Assembly (NCBI GenBank): GCA_030704615.1
Contig: CM060731.1
Location: 67,250,756-67,314,755, forward strand
Origin: Takakia lepidozioides
Taxonomy: Eukaryota; Streptophyta; Takakiopsida; Takakiales; Takakiaceae
Length of the DNA stretch: 64,000 bases
Direction of reading: 5' to 3'
Shown here: positions 1 through 11,551 of the stretch, in pieces
How the letters are laid out: each line of letters opens with the position of its first letter
Numbering within the stretch: position 1 is the stretch's first letter
Translations under genes and position numbers: made by a program
The notes under the pieces: generated by a model
Databases searched by the model: none
Seen by the model: the letters and a program-made list of their open reading frames with translations, nothing else
What the model was told of the DNA's origin: nothing

Positions 1-23
1 GACTTTAATGATGTCCGTGAATA

Positions 24-374
24 CCGTAGAGGCTGCTCTATTTTGACGGACCCCTGCCGGAATCATTAAATACATGCAGGTCGCCAGGTTTGGCAGGCTT
101 AATGACAATATTAATTTTCTCATCTAAGCTTGATCCGATTTTTCTGGAATTCGACAACCTGGGTACTTTTCATTAACTTTCATTAGTAAGTAGTTAGTAG
201 TTAGTAAGTAATTAGTCCTAGCATTCACTACTGTAATGTTTTTGCATTCCCCGTAGTTCATTTTTTAAAATGAAAATTATTCCCCTCTTTCATCTACTCC
301 AAAGGCAAAATTTTAAAATATTCATCATCTCTTAAAATGCATTAATTAAAGTCGGAATAGAGCGTCCTCTACGG
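24..374. mobile_element. Short TIR element (MITE), TA target duplication
   Basis: A 351-bp element. Its left end reads CCGTAGAGG then GCTCTATT and GAC. The reverse complement of its right end reads CCGTAGAGG, GCTCTATT, GAC with a few mismatches, giving imperfect inverted repeats of about 24 bp. TA dinucleotides flank both ends (22-23 and 375-376), as expected for target duplications of the Tc1/mariner/pogo superfamily. There is no coding capacity. The interior is AT-rich and holds a short TTAGTAAG-type simple repeat near 180-215. The superfamily assignment is inference from the TA duplication alone. Confidence 0.7.
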
Positions 375-376
375 TA

Positions 377-759
377 CCCCCAAAGAGATTATGGGTATGT
401 TCAACAAACCAAAGCATTACACTTTTTATGAGAGATGCAGTGAAATGAGAAAAGAAAATGTACTATGTCCATAGGAGGCCCACAGACCTACTGGACACTA
501 TACTACAAGGCACAGAAATCCAAAAAATTAGTACTTCCCGGGGAGGCCCAAGGTGCCAATGGGACAGAGAAGAAAGAAAAACATGGGACACTGGTGCCAC
601 AAAAGCAACGAACAAATAAACCCAATGTTCCACAAAGGCTAAGTGCCTCATGCAGGTCAGTTTCTCAGCACTTTAGGTCATTAAATGTAGTGGCCTCTGC
701 TGGGATGAGAGAAGTAAATAAGAGAAATTTGTAGGGATAGAACCCTTTATGTATTAGAG
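377..759. other. Unannotated spacer
   Basis: No gene, RNA or repeat is recognisable between the MITE and the end of the LINE. The two overlapping reading frames at 463-734 lie on opposite strands and show no family features. Confidence 0.5.
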
Positions 760-3370
760 AATGTACTCATAAGACGTTGTTTGCCGTAGCCTTGTGGCCA
801 TTGACCCCCCGCCCAGTTTGAGCGGAACACAAAGGAACAGAACCTACCTCTCTCAGGGGTTGATGTAGGTAGTATGACTTACCTTCATATAAAACATTGA
901 TCCAGGTTTTCCAGATATCCTCTAGAAATCCCTTCACACAAGCATCAATCTGTTGTGTGTGGTCTGCCCAATAACCAGGCCCCAGAAGGGCCTTGGCTTT
1001 TGGCTCAACCTCGAGACTTTCAAAGTTGGTAAACAGAGGTATAGGCACAATTTCCTTGATAGTTTTCAGGAGAGCGTCTCTCTGGTGAGAGAACCCCGGA
1101 CAGTGAATCAAAAAATGAATATTGTCTTCAGGTTGCCCACACAATGGGCAATTGCACTCTCCCTTTCCTCTCTGCTTCTATTTGCTGTTCAAAGGTAGGC
1201 TTCCCGCCCTGAGTTTAAATTTCAGTCTAGTGCTGAGAGTGGGTAGACCCTTGAGGTCATCCATGATGTCCTCCCCCATGTCACAGACTGGAAACAAGTT
1301 CAGGGAAGTTTTCTGCCTAACTTCATTTCATCAGACAATTTCCTAATTTCCTGGCAACAGACATGGCTTTGGACACTACAGCCTCTAAGTCACATTTATC
1401 TAGCAAGGTCAAGACTTGCGGGATTCAGATTCAGATCCTTGAGAATCTCTTCTACTCTCTTCTGCCCATGATTTGCTGTTTGACAGGGCAGTCCTGTTTC
1501 CAAGATATAGAGTCGATTAACTTGGGATATCTGGTGTTGGGCATATGTTGCAGCTAACCCCACCATCTGACCTTGGATTCATCTCACCGGGAGCTTAAGG
1601 AAGGGATGCCAAACTCACCCCGAACAGCCACATTGGCTGTGTTGGAGCATGCTGAGATGCACTCCTTAAGCACCTCCACTTGAATGGATTCTAGAGACTT
1701 AGCCTGGTTGGAGTTATCAACCCATATTGCAGATGCGTACTCCAAGGTAGGTCTAATAACGCGACAAAGCATGGTTTTCTTGACCTCAGAGTTGATCCCT
1801 CTACAGTGGAAGAATTTAGTGAGACCCAGCGTTTTGCGCTTTCCAGTTTGAACTACTTTCTGAATATGTGCATCCCAATTACAGTTGGAGGAAAACTCAA
1901 CGCCCAGATATGTGTAAGAAGGGACGACCGGAGTCTCTCGGCTACCCCACTGCCACTTGAGATCACTTCCTCCCTATCCTCTGTCGTTGAATGCCACCAC
2001 TGCACACTTACTGACATAGCCTCTAGCCCCCAAAGGTCAAAGTATCTCTTCGCGCAATCAATCAACTCCTGGAGGTTGGAAGGAGTCTCCCCTATGCCTG
2101 CCTGCCAAGTCATCCGCAAACATAAGGGCTGGTATGGTAGCATCACCTACCCTTAACCGAAATCCCTCACTTTCCACATCCTCTAGGAGTTGATTGATGA
2201 AAACATTGAAGAGCAGAGGGGAGGGTACATCCTTGAGCTACATCTTGGTCTATGTCAAAGTTAGACTTCTGTCCATTAACAGTGACACAACTTTTGGTGT
2301 GAGCTTACATTTTATGGACAACTCTCCACATCTTTCCCTTGACCACATGACCAAAGGCGGAGCCATAGCCCATCTCTCCACACCGTGTCATAAGCCTTTT
2401 TGACATCCAAGAAAAAACAAAAGTGGGTTTCCCTTCTTTTTTCCTTCCCTGGATAATCTGGCTTATGTGATCCACACAGCCCCTGTTTCGCCCCTGTTTC
2501 GCTGAAAACCAGCTTGGCCTTCGTGGAAACAACCTGTACATTCCATATCAACCTTGAGACAAGTACTTGTAACTCTGCAAAATATCTTGCCAACAGCATT
2601 GAGGAGCGTGATGCCTCCGTAGTTCCCCTGTTCTTCTCTGTCACCCTTCTTGTATAGATTGACAATGACCCTCCGTCGCCAGCGAAAGGGGATCATTTCA
2701 GTCCTCCAGATAAGGTTAAAGAGAAGAACTAGGGCTCTATCATGGGATCACCACCATGCTTGATAAGCTCGTTGACTATGCCATCAGGTCCACCAGCTTT
2801 ATATCCGTTTAAATGCTCATAGGAACAGTTTTTCCAACTGTGTCCTTCCATTCTTCAGAGGACCCCTCACTGTTAGATCTAGAAATTCTGCCAAGGATAC
2901 TAGTGGCTTTCAAAGGTTTTGACAATGTCAACCGTTGAAGTCACCACTGCACCCTTAGTAGTCTTCAGCACTTGTGCCACTTCCGAATCGAACGTTACAC
3001 AGATCTCTTGGTGTTGGGAAAACACCTTTTGATCTCAGTCCAAACCAGGAAGTGGTCAGAGGTACCAATATCAGTTGTCGATCAACACATTAGCACTCTG
3101 GGGAAACAAATATTTGTCCATTATGATATAATCCACAATGGATCGTTTCCCAGTTTGGGCTTTCTCACGAGTCCACTGCACTGTTCTCCTTTCGCCCTAT
3201 TATTCAAGGTCAAAAGCTGAAGCTCTTCCAGACAGTTAATTAACCGTCTACCATTAGAATTCAGCTCGTCCTCACCAAAGGGCCAATGGTATCATCCCAA
3301 TGGAGACCTTTGCCCTACCCGGGCATTGAAGTCACCCAATAAAACCACCTGACCTTTGGCAAGGATTTAT
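760..3370 (-). mobile_element. Decayed, 5'-truncated non-LTR retrotransposon (LINE A)
   Basis: Minus-strand remnants occur in the order expected for a LINE second ORF: endonuclease (3000-3366), reverse transcriptase (about 1584-2700) and a C-terminal Cys/His finger (about 1090-1175). The frame is broken many times. The 5' part beyond the endonuclease tail is missing, as is typical of incomplete reverse transcription. No poly(A) tract or target duplication is clear. It lies about 230 bp past the stop of B3 gene A, on the same strand. A short homologous piece of its 3' end recurs at about 33190-33335. Confidence 0.85.
767..3366 (-). pseudogene. LINE A ORF2 remnants (endonuclease, reverse transcriptase, zinc finger)
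   Basis: From the 5' side: GDFNARVG at about 3320-3340 and TSDHFLVWTEI at about 3030-3060 mark the C-terminal half of an exonuclease/endonuclease/phosphatase-fold nuclease. Then come NYGGITLLNAVGKIF (about 2590-2640) and FLDVKKAYDTVW (about 2380-2420), typical reverse transcriptase motifs. A segment LAGIGETPSNLQELIDCAKRY (about 2050-2120) follows the catalytic loop, where the DD box itself is damaged. RPTLEYASAIWVDN lies at about 1720-1760. The last piece has CPLCGQPEDNIHFLIHC, the Cys/His finger common at LINE C-termini. Several frameshifts and stops make the copy inactive. Confidence 0.85.
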
Positions 3371-3597
3371 GTATGAGAGAGACAGAATGAAAGAATGTTC
3401 TTTTTAATGTGCACGGGCAGCATGGTTCCAGTTCACCCGGTGTTCAAAACCTGACAAGTATGAGTGTTTCCCATAAAGGTGTGCAGGCCCTGGATCGCAT
3501 CCATGGAAACCTATATGTGAGTTTGATCTCCTTGTATTTCCTTATGATTGTCTTACATTTGAACTTGACCAAGGCTCGAGAACTCTGAACCTGTTTA

Positions 3598-6500
3598 TCA
3601 CTCAAGATAGCAGCTAGTGAAAGACTCTGAGAATTGGCTGGATGGCACCCACCAATTGCCATCTTCATCCTGTTCAACAGATCTCTTCTTGCCCCGCGTC
3701 ACTTCTTCTGCCAGAGCTACGTGAAACTCAGCCTCCTTCCCTTTCATTCGTCTGCCAATCAAGCGGTCAACAAAATAGAACTGTCTCCCTACCTCCATTC
3801 CTTTCCCTGCATTTGCAGATGAAGGGTCCGTCTCCTGCAGCTCACCTTGTTTCATTGTGGTATTCAAAGGGGTGAGCAGGGCACTTCCCTCAGCACCTAA
3901 TTGGGATGCACATCTCATTACTTCTGGCTTTTTCTCATAATGCTCAGCGGTCTCCAACCGTGGTTTGGCCACTGCTACCTGCATTGGGCAGGGTACATTG
4001 GTGATCTTGGGCTTCTCTTCGTAGAAATCACATTGTGGAGCAACGGGTTTGCATGTGTACACAGTGTTAGGGTGCTGAGGGGCTACCTCTGTCACCTTAG
4101 GCTTCTCCTGCACATCACAGTGGGCCACCTTAGGCTTCTCCTCCACATCACATTGGGCCGCCTTCGGCTTCTGCTTCTGGACATCACAGTGGACAAATGG
4201 TAATGCAGCTGCCTGGAGAGTTTTGGCGCTCTTTGGTGAACAGTGTAGACTCTTCTCACTGGGTTGCAAGATCGGTTTCCTGTTACCTGCTGAGATCTGC
4301 ATGTTCCTGTCCACCTTGTGCTTTGGCTCCTCTGCCTGGACATCAGTTTGGGCCGACACTGAGACTGGATGGTGAGTTTTGATTTTCTTCGCTGAACTAC
4401 GTGCAACCACCTCACGGGGTTGCAAAACTGACCTCCGCTTACCCTGTGGGATTTTGACGGACCCATCGATCTTGTGTGGAGCCACATACAAGTGAAGTTT
4501 CCTTCCAGTGAGACCATCAGCGATGTCAACCACACGAAATATATGTACAAGCAATGTCAGATGCTGAACAAGCTCAAAGACACATACGTCACCTTCCTCC
4601 AGGCAATGATCAAGCGCATAATCTCTCCACCCACCACTAAGACCGTTCTTGCCACCAATCCAAATTGCTGGCCACACATTGCCTTTGGTGTCTTTCAGTT
4701 TCACAGTCAATTTGACAATGGGCAAGTGCTTTCTCCCAAACGACCTTTGCAGGTTCTGCAACCACATTCCATGGTCACAGTTTAGATCGGGCCAAGCTCG
4801 TTCGGGAACAACAGACAATCCATATTCCACTAAGAATACCAGGTATTCTTGTTGTTTTGGGAGAGCTTGTCAAAAATGTCAGTTCACAGCATTCTGGCTA
4901 ACGGCAAGGAGTTACAAGCGCTGCATGTAGAAATTCAACTCAACTCGCAAGTGTTCTTGAATGATTACCAACACCGAAGGAATCAGATTCATACTCGTCC
5001 TTCCCAGCTTGGCTCACTGACATCATTAGCCACCAGCGAGAGAGCTTTTCAAATGGCACAGCGCGCGGCTAGCTCGACAGGATCTTCTAAATGTTGGTTT
5101 CACAAAGTGCAGCAGCGTCAGGAAAGCAAGAGAAGGAAGGTGAGGCTTACAAGCCAAAACCCACGGTACACGTGAGACGGTTTCATGAGCACAACAACAT
5201 TGGGATTCTTGCAGTTGTTAGCAAATTCTCGTGCAGCCACCATCGCCTTTTCTCTCTCCGCATCTGAAACAGGGCGCCTCCTAGAGACAAATGTTTCGGA
5301 GAACCACCCATTACCTCCCTCCACGGGAATACAATCCAAATTCACACTACTGTGTGAGCTGGGAAAGTTCATCTCTCCCTCATCATTTTGGTTGGCTTCC
5401 CTTTCCCCCCCCTCTTTCTTCTGATGAGTCGCATCCATCGTTGGAATCTTGCTCTTGGGCACCCTTTCTCTTTGTATCACTCGACGCCTTTGAGACAAGA
5501 ATTTCCGTGCCAAACGTGCTCTGCGCAGCTCCATATACAGTGTCGGCTTAACAGCAGCAGTTCGGTTTTTATCCCTTCCATGAAACTGCCCTAACATCTC
5601 GTTCTCGTGGCCAGTGGCATTCGCTCGTTCTCCACTCTTGGAATTTTGTAGTAGACGTCGCTTGGAAGTTTTTCGTCTCTCAACAAAATTAGCCAAAGTG
5701 TCGACTCCAAGAATGTCAGCCACAGGGGTACCTACATTGCAGGAGCATGTAATCAAGAAATCGTCAATACATGTACAAGAAACAAATGAAGTTGCCGCAA
5801 AGGTACAGATTACAGACACAGCTGAGCAAACAACTCAAAAGCGAGGGGATCAACCGATCAGTCGCAAATCTACTTAGCGAAAACTCAAATTTTTTCATTA
5901 TGGTCTCTCCCTCCTTCCCTCCATCCCGTTGCTCGTAGGTTCCAGAGTTGTTTTTGCTGTACCACTCCCACGGAGCAACATGCATGTACCAAAAACCCCA
6001 CTCATAAATTCCTCTTCTGGACGAGAGACTGGCAAGGTGCAGTGACAAGCAGGTGGAACCATGCAAGATAAGCATGCGTCGAAAAGGTGCGTTTATGTAT
6101 CTGGGATTCAGTACCACTTTGTTGCGCCTCAATGTCATCGGAGGAAGAGCGTTGCTGCTCTACATCAGTAGACGCCAACTTTCCGTTACTATCGGGCTGC
6201 TTTTCTGCATACTCCAAGGTGCTCTCCTCCTCATGGTCTTTCCCTGTAGGTGCGCTATTCCTCCGCCCACTATCCATTCCAGCGTCGCTTGAAAGAACGG
6301 GGGAGCCAAGTATCTCCTCACCAAACATACTGAACAAGCGAACTAAGAATCGGGACTCTGACAGTAGAGTGAAGAGAACGAGGCCTCCTGCCTCCAGAGA
6401 ATGGTCAACAGCAAACTGCCTCCAACCTCCTCTGAATGCCCACGTGCTTTCTGAGGAGAGTGACAGATCCACTTGCCATGCACGGCCACTCGAATCTTGC

Positions 6501-6929
6501 AGTGTAACATTATTCTTGAAACTACTGGCGTGGTGCTTTACAAACCCCCATGGGATGAACTGGAACCAGACCACAAGAGTTTCAACTCACTACAGGTGTA
6601 ATGCAGATCTTAAATGCTACTACATCACCCTTCTAATTAGCTTTGTCCATGCTCAAGTGAAAAAGAAGTGTTCTAACTTCTAGCGTGCACCACTGGCTTG
6701 ATGTCCATATATTCTAGACATGTAATGAGCAAGGAGAGGTCACAGAAAAATAGAAAGAGCAAAAGAACGATTCACAGTACGAAGATACACCCACCAGCGG
6801 ACTATCAGTCGAGACTTTCCGAAAATCTTCCACCACTATCTTGTAGAAGCTTTTTGGATACCTCTGCGCTTCGCCACAGTCTTGTCTCTGGCAATGGCGA
6901 GTGCACAACGTGCATACGCCCCCAGTCAT
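3598..6929 (-). CDS. B3-domain (REM-like) DNA-binding protein with two B3 domains, gene A
   Basis: A nuclear DNA-binding protein of the plant-only B3 superfamily; target genes are unknown. My model has four exons: 6929-6816, 6559-6115 (or 6118), 5731-5151 and 4755-3598, with GT/AG borders and phases 0, 1 and 0 that all fit, giving 765 codons. The first B3 domain starts in exon 1 (PKSFYKIVVEDFRK) and continues in exon 2 (FIPWGFVKHH, then GGWRQFAVDHSLEAGGLVLF). The second starts at the end of exon 3 (NPNVVVLMKPSHVYRGFWL) and continues in exon 4 (NLQRSFGRKHLP, then GGWRDYALDHCLEEGDVCVF). Both domains are split by a phase-0 intron at the same point. The N-terminus is Cys-rich (CTLCTRHC), as in other REM-like proteins. 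Exon 4 has short repeats built on CDVQEKPKV and a C-terminal module ending DGNWWVPSSQFSES that is also found beyond gene B. The start at 6929 is the first ATG of the exon; untranslated exons cannot be seen. Confidence 0.8.
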
Positions 6930-8445
6930 TAGAAAACGCCCGGCCCAACTGGACCCAGCTCACAGCGACATGAGCAAAGCACTGTGCAGCTCCGAAAACA
7001 AACCGCATACCCGCAATCCCAAATGGACCCAAGCAAAACACGCAGACACCATAATATCAAACTGCACAGTGCAGACCCAAAGAAACAGCCAACGCTGCAG
7101 GAAGGCTGCGAGCGAAGGTGACAGACTACTCCAAAGAGACAAAGACACCGCAGCGTGAACCTCAACTAACTCAACGACGAAGACCAACGATCGTCGGACT
7201 GGACAGAATGGAAACCCACAAAACTACCCGTTGAACTCATCAGATCGTCTCTCTGTTGCTGCATGGAAGAAACCCACCACTGTTTTGGGCTCTTTGAACT
7301 TGTAACTCCCCACAAAAACTCCCGAGTCCTTCAATCCCTCAATCCCTTCATGAAGCACAAGTTATTCCAAAACAATGTCAGATAATTATGGCCATGGGCC
7401 ATTAAAGTACATCTGTCACAGTTATGAGCCGGCATGGCAGTGAGACTGCGACAAGCAGCCGAACCCCACTACCTACCCAATGGAGGTCCGAGAGTGAACT
7501 GTGAAAGCATGCATAACTTCCCCTTTGGAGTATTTGCTCCTCCATGAGTTGAAGTTATTGAGGTTTTCATGGGTAGGTGACAGGCCTATATTTAGACAAA
7601 CCTGTCTACATGTTGTCATTTGTTCTCCGTTATCATAAAATGAAATAAAGTCTGTTTTCCGTCCAACAAATTTGTAGAGCATGCGGCTCATTCAACTCGC
7701 AGCTAATAAATGCTTGAAGAAACATTTGGACAGATAGAACCAGGCTTACCTCGGATCAGTGTTTCTCTTAAGAAATTTGGCGAGTGGCTACAGAGTTTTG
7801 CAAAAAATAACCGTACATTCTGTTCATCCACTAAAATTCATCCACCTCTGTACTTTCATCCATTTATATCATCCATATTTGGCGAATACATCCATAATAT
7901 ATTTTCTACTTGGAGAAGTTTGGCAATTTCATCCATGGAAAACAGGGAATTTGCGACAAAATATTCCATTTTATTTTTTTGAGGTCACATTTGGCGATAA
8001 ATTGCCAGTAAAAGAATGGCTACCTCGCAGTGAACCAGAAACATAGGATCCAATAGAATTCTTATCAGTCCGTTATAGCAGCGTCCTTGCTTATCTTCAC
8101 AATTGTGTAGCATAATCACGCTCCTATCATGTTCACACTATGACCACATGGCAATGGAGGTTAGCAGAGAAGCCTGTCATAATCCCCAAGATGCTTTGCC
8201 GTTCACACGAGTGTTGGGCGGTTCTTTAGTTTCCAAGCAAAGTAGTTGGGCGGTTTTGAGTTTTTACCACTATAGAACTTGGGGCCACAAGTTACTGGAA
8301 GTTAGAGGCCTGACACCCCTAGGTGCCCCCAGGAAATCACCCCCTTGTGTTTTTGGAGGGGCAATTCCTTCCTGGGACAGTTCTTTGGGGGTGAGGGGGA
8401 GTGCCCATGGAACCTGGTCCTAATCCCCATTGCCGTGATTGGCTA
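6930..8445. other. Upstream region of gene A and unannotated DNA
   Basis: This should contain the promoter of gene A, but no confident TATA box or start site can be assigned. Several short reading frames at 6900-7190 and 7470-8050 overlap on both strands and have no family features. The only repeat recognised is the shared block at 7765-7840. Confidence 0.4.
7765..7840. repeat. Dispersed repeat block shared with 61810-61890
   Basis: The stretch containing GAGTGGCTACAGAGTTTTGC and AAAAAATA, followed by CGTACATT and TGTTCA, recurs on the opposite strand at about 61810-61890 with few changes. This suggests two copies of an unidentified dispersed element. Its ends and class cannot be set from two diverged copies. 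Confidence 0.6.
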
Positions 8446-8449
8446 TTAT

Positions 8450-8612
8450 ATACACCTCCCGAAGCGCAAATTATGGTGTCTCTTCACCACAGGGGCTACT
8501 GCCTTCCAGCTAAAAGGTGGACACCTTCATGACACACCAGACGGTGGTCTGAACCCACATCCAACGTGGTATGAGCCCGTTACCACGGGGCTACATGTTG
8601 GTTGTCGGCTTC
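8450..8612 (-). repeat. tRNA-derived SINE-like repeat, copy 1
   Basis: Read on the minus strand it begins with a tRNA-like head. TAGCCCCGTGGTAACGG resembles a pol III A box, and GGTTCAGACC, starting 38 bases later, resembles a B box. A body of about 90 bp follows and ends GCTTCGGGAGG. At least two more copies (about 10157-10318 and 23893-23980) share the body and the end. No target duplication is evident. SINE origin is inference; the boxes and the copies are seen directly. Confidence 0.6.
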
Positions 8613-9155
8613 TCCCACCTTAGAGCTGCAAGAGCACACTCTACCTGGGCGGAACTTCCAATGGCAGCTTCCAACCATTGCGCGGCCAAAAGTGTGCAAC
8701 CCCCGGTGTGAACATGTATGATGCAAGGGACCGATTTATTCCCATTTATTCTGAAATTAATCTTATAAATTGTAGAAATTTGTTAGATCAAACGACCTTT
8801 GTATGTAAATAATCTTTGTAATTCTTTCCTAGAGGTCCAACCATCGTTCAATCATTACAGTACAATCATTACAGTATTACCGTTTTTGTTTTTAACCTTT
8901 TCAATAGTCTCCAGTCCTTGCTTGGACTTGAATCCAGGAAGAAACATAAATCCCAGTGCCATTTCTAGGTCACCCAAGAGAGATCCACCAGAACTGACTG
9001 CATGGCGGCAGATACAGCCCAGGTAAGACAAGAGTACCAGAAATTTTAGGAGTATTAATATTTTAGTTGGTTTAAAGTGTGTGTTTTATATATGGTAAAA
9101 TACTTAAAGTGCGGTTTTTTTAATTGGATGTTTAATGTCTTACTTTTATTTTTCC
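8613..9155. other. Unannotated DNA
   Basis: Nothing is recognised here except a short inverted match between CATGTTCACAC (about 8128) and GTGTGAACATG (about 8703). No matching target duplications support an element. The sequence is AT-rich from 8730 onward. Confidence 0.4.
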
Positions 9156-9159
9156 ACAT

Positions 9160-9790
9160 TGCTATTTGGAGCATACCAGTGTTGGACTGGTATCACAAAA
9201 ATATGATACCAGACTGGTCCTGGTATCACAACCGCCCGTATTTCTCAAGACTGATAAGGTCCTGGTATTGGGATAAGGGGGCCAGATAGCATATAGGAGG
9301 GGTATCAATAACGTCAATTTATGGTTGTATAGCAGTATGGTATCAATACTTATTTTTTTTCATCTCATACTGGGGGAATAATGAATATTTCCCGGGTATG
9401 TATATAGAGTATTTGATATATTCAAGAAAATAATCAATAACCTGAAAACAAAATTGACCTTCACACTCGATCACAATTACTACTGGTATTACTATCACTA
9501 CTATGGTACTATCATTATTACTATTACTATGTTTATTACTACTGTGCCGTTTGGAGGCTCACATCGGAGCAATATTGGTATCAATAGCAATTTCGTCCAT
9601 CACAATACCGGTATCAACAGCAATCTCGTCCATCGCAATACCAGCCGGGTATGGTATATACCGCAATATGGAGCTATATTGCATTGCCCCTAGTATGGTA
9701 TTGCCGGGGGTATTGGCCACCCTACCTACTAGCCGGGTATGGTCTCACCTACCCGGGTTGATATAGCCGGGTTGGGGTTGGACCTATATA
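9160..9790. repeat. GGTAT/ATACC-rich degenerate tract
   Basis: The words GGTATC, GATACC, CCAGTCTGGTAT and GGTATTG occur over and over on both strands without a fixed period. A run of ACTACTATTA simple repeat lies at about 9480-9545. It is not coding. Similar tracts occur at 10985-11400, 12370-12610 and 13110-13700, which suggests one dispersed low-complexity element type. Confidence 0.6.
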
Positions 9791-10022
9791 GCTGTCCAAC
9801 ACTCGAGGAGACTAAGATTGAGTGTGCAACAGTGTCACCAGATTCTGCTGTATGCCTGAAAGCTAATAATTATGAAAGTTAAAATGATAGGGTCATTTTG
9901 CTACAATGTTTACAAATTTACAAGTTTGAGAAATTAGTTACTTCATTTAAGGTGATATTTTTGGAGGTAATATAGCTCTAAGGGAAGGACGACAATGAGG
10001 TTATGAGAAAGGTAGAAGCTAT

Positions 10023-10960
10023 TAACCCTAAAACGACGAGGACCATTTTGGTGGACCCACTAAAAAATAGTGCATGCCTCATGGATAAGGGTGTAACTCT
10101 TTACCCCCAATCATCTATATGGATGAACCTTATACTAATGTGCAAAGTAAAAAAGTATGACGCCTCCCGAAGGAAGCGTAACTTATGGAGTCACTTCACC
10201 AGGAAGGGCTACTGCCTTCCGCTAGGAAGGTGGACACCTTCATGACACACCAGACAGTGGTTTTAACCCACAACCATATCCAATGTGCTATGTGCCCATT
10301 ACCACTGCTGGTTGTCTAATGTGTCAAATTACTAATGTGAAAAATATAGTCAATTTGACCATTGCATTTGAGAGACTATAACAGAATAATCTGTCCCAAG
10401 TTATAAATGTATTTTAAGATTGCATGGAAAAAATGGTTTGGCCAATAAATTCATGTATCAAGTTGAATTCTCGAGGCATGCGCCCTCCATAATCTGATTA
10501 TATGGCACCTAAGGGACTCTCTCCCCAAAAAGCAGACTGAAATTCCAAAAACTGAGATAGGCTGCTTTGTATGTGAAATCTGGGGGCTAAATTGTCATGG
10601 TTTGGCTTCTTTCCCAAGTACACCCACGAGGTGATGTTTGTTTTCTAATCCTGCGGTAAGTAAGTGCACACTAACATTACATAGTGCCTTGTACAAAAAA
10701 ATTGGCATTTTGAGAAACTATGAGCCCTAAATGAATTTTCAAGACTGCCCATTTGGCTTGCATGTGGGCAGGTCAACTGTTTTGGACCCTGGTTTCAGCC
10801 CCCTAGCACTTTGAAAAATTCTAGGGAGCAGAGCTTTTGTTAATTTAAGGCGCTGTAAATTCCCACGTGTGCTTCTCCCTAACCTGCACACTTTATCTTC
10901 AGGGATCACTTCCATCCTATGTCATCTATGAAAGCTGGATCGTGGCAAAAAATTGACTCA
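10023..10960 (+). mobile_element. Diverged member of the 776-bp TIR family, split by a SINE-like repeat
   Basis: The left end (ACCCTAAAACGACGAGG) and the following 120 bp align with the left part of the element at 11552-12327, for example TTTTGGTGG, GGATGAACC. After the SINE-like insertion (about 10157-10318) the alignment resumes with GGTTTGGCCA, TATGGCACCTAAGG and the right portion ending near 10870-10960. The right terminus is worn away. There is no ORF. Confidence 0.6.
10157..10318 (-). repeat. tRNA-derived SINE-like repeat, copy 2
   Basis: It shares CCTTCATGACACACCAGAC, GGAAGGTGGACACC and the terminal CGCCTCCCGAAGG with copy 1. The A-box-like region is less well kept than in copy 1. It interrupts the older TIR element around it, so it inserted later. 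Confidence 0.6.
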
Positions 10961-11179
10961 ACCCATCCGGTTATGACTCAAGTAGAGTTGGACCGGTATA
11001 CCTGGTCGAATCTAGGTACGGAATATGGGTATGAGTACATGTATTGAAGAACATACTAGTCAGGTATGATGAACCAATGTACTCTGGTGATACAGGTGGG
11101 GGGGGGGGGGGACGGGGTATATGTCTTTAGGGTTGCACCCCACACATACCATACCTGTCTGGGTATAACGTACGCATAA

Positions 11180-11385
11180 GTTGGTCCCCATACCAGTATT
11201 GCGGCGAGTTCATGGTGGATGGAGTATGAATATATGTTAGTGTAGGTTGGTCCCAATACCATTGTTGCGGCGAGTTCATGGTGGATGGAGTATGAATATA
11301 TGTTAGTGTAGGTTGGTCCCAATACCATTGTTGCGGCGAGTTCATGGTGGATGGAGTATGAGTATATGTTAGTGCAGCTAGTTGT
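11180..11385. repeat. 66-bp tandem repeat, three copies
   Basis: Units begin near GGTTGGTCCC and contain TTGCGGCGAGTTCATGGTGG and ATGGAGTATG. The second and third units are nearly identical, so the array grew recently. Because 66 is divisible by 3, an open frame with a 22-residue period appears on the minus strand; I regard it as a by-product. Confidence 0.85.
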
Positions 11386-11551
11386 AATCTGTACTACCAT
11401 TTTGTTAATTCGAGGCTCCAGCTGCAATTTAGATTTCATTTGTTGTTTCATGCTACATTGGGTTGCCTTTGCCTCGTGTTTCATAGTTTAGACTACAATT
11501 AGTTGTGTGCTTTTTATTTACACTTCCTTCGGGAGGCATCAAATATTATTA

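Noticed and set aside
8128-8713. Possible hAT-like element with CATGTTCACAC ends
   Set aside because: The inverted match is only 11 bp and there are no 8-bp target duplications.
11056-11484. 142-codon minus-strand frame with repeated residues
   Set aside because: It is a by-product of the 66-bp tandem repeat.
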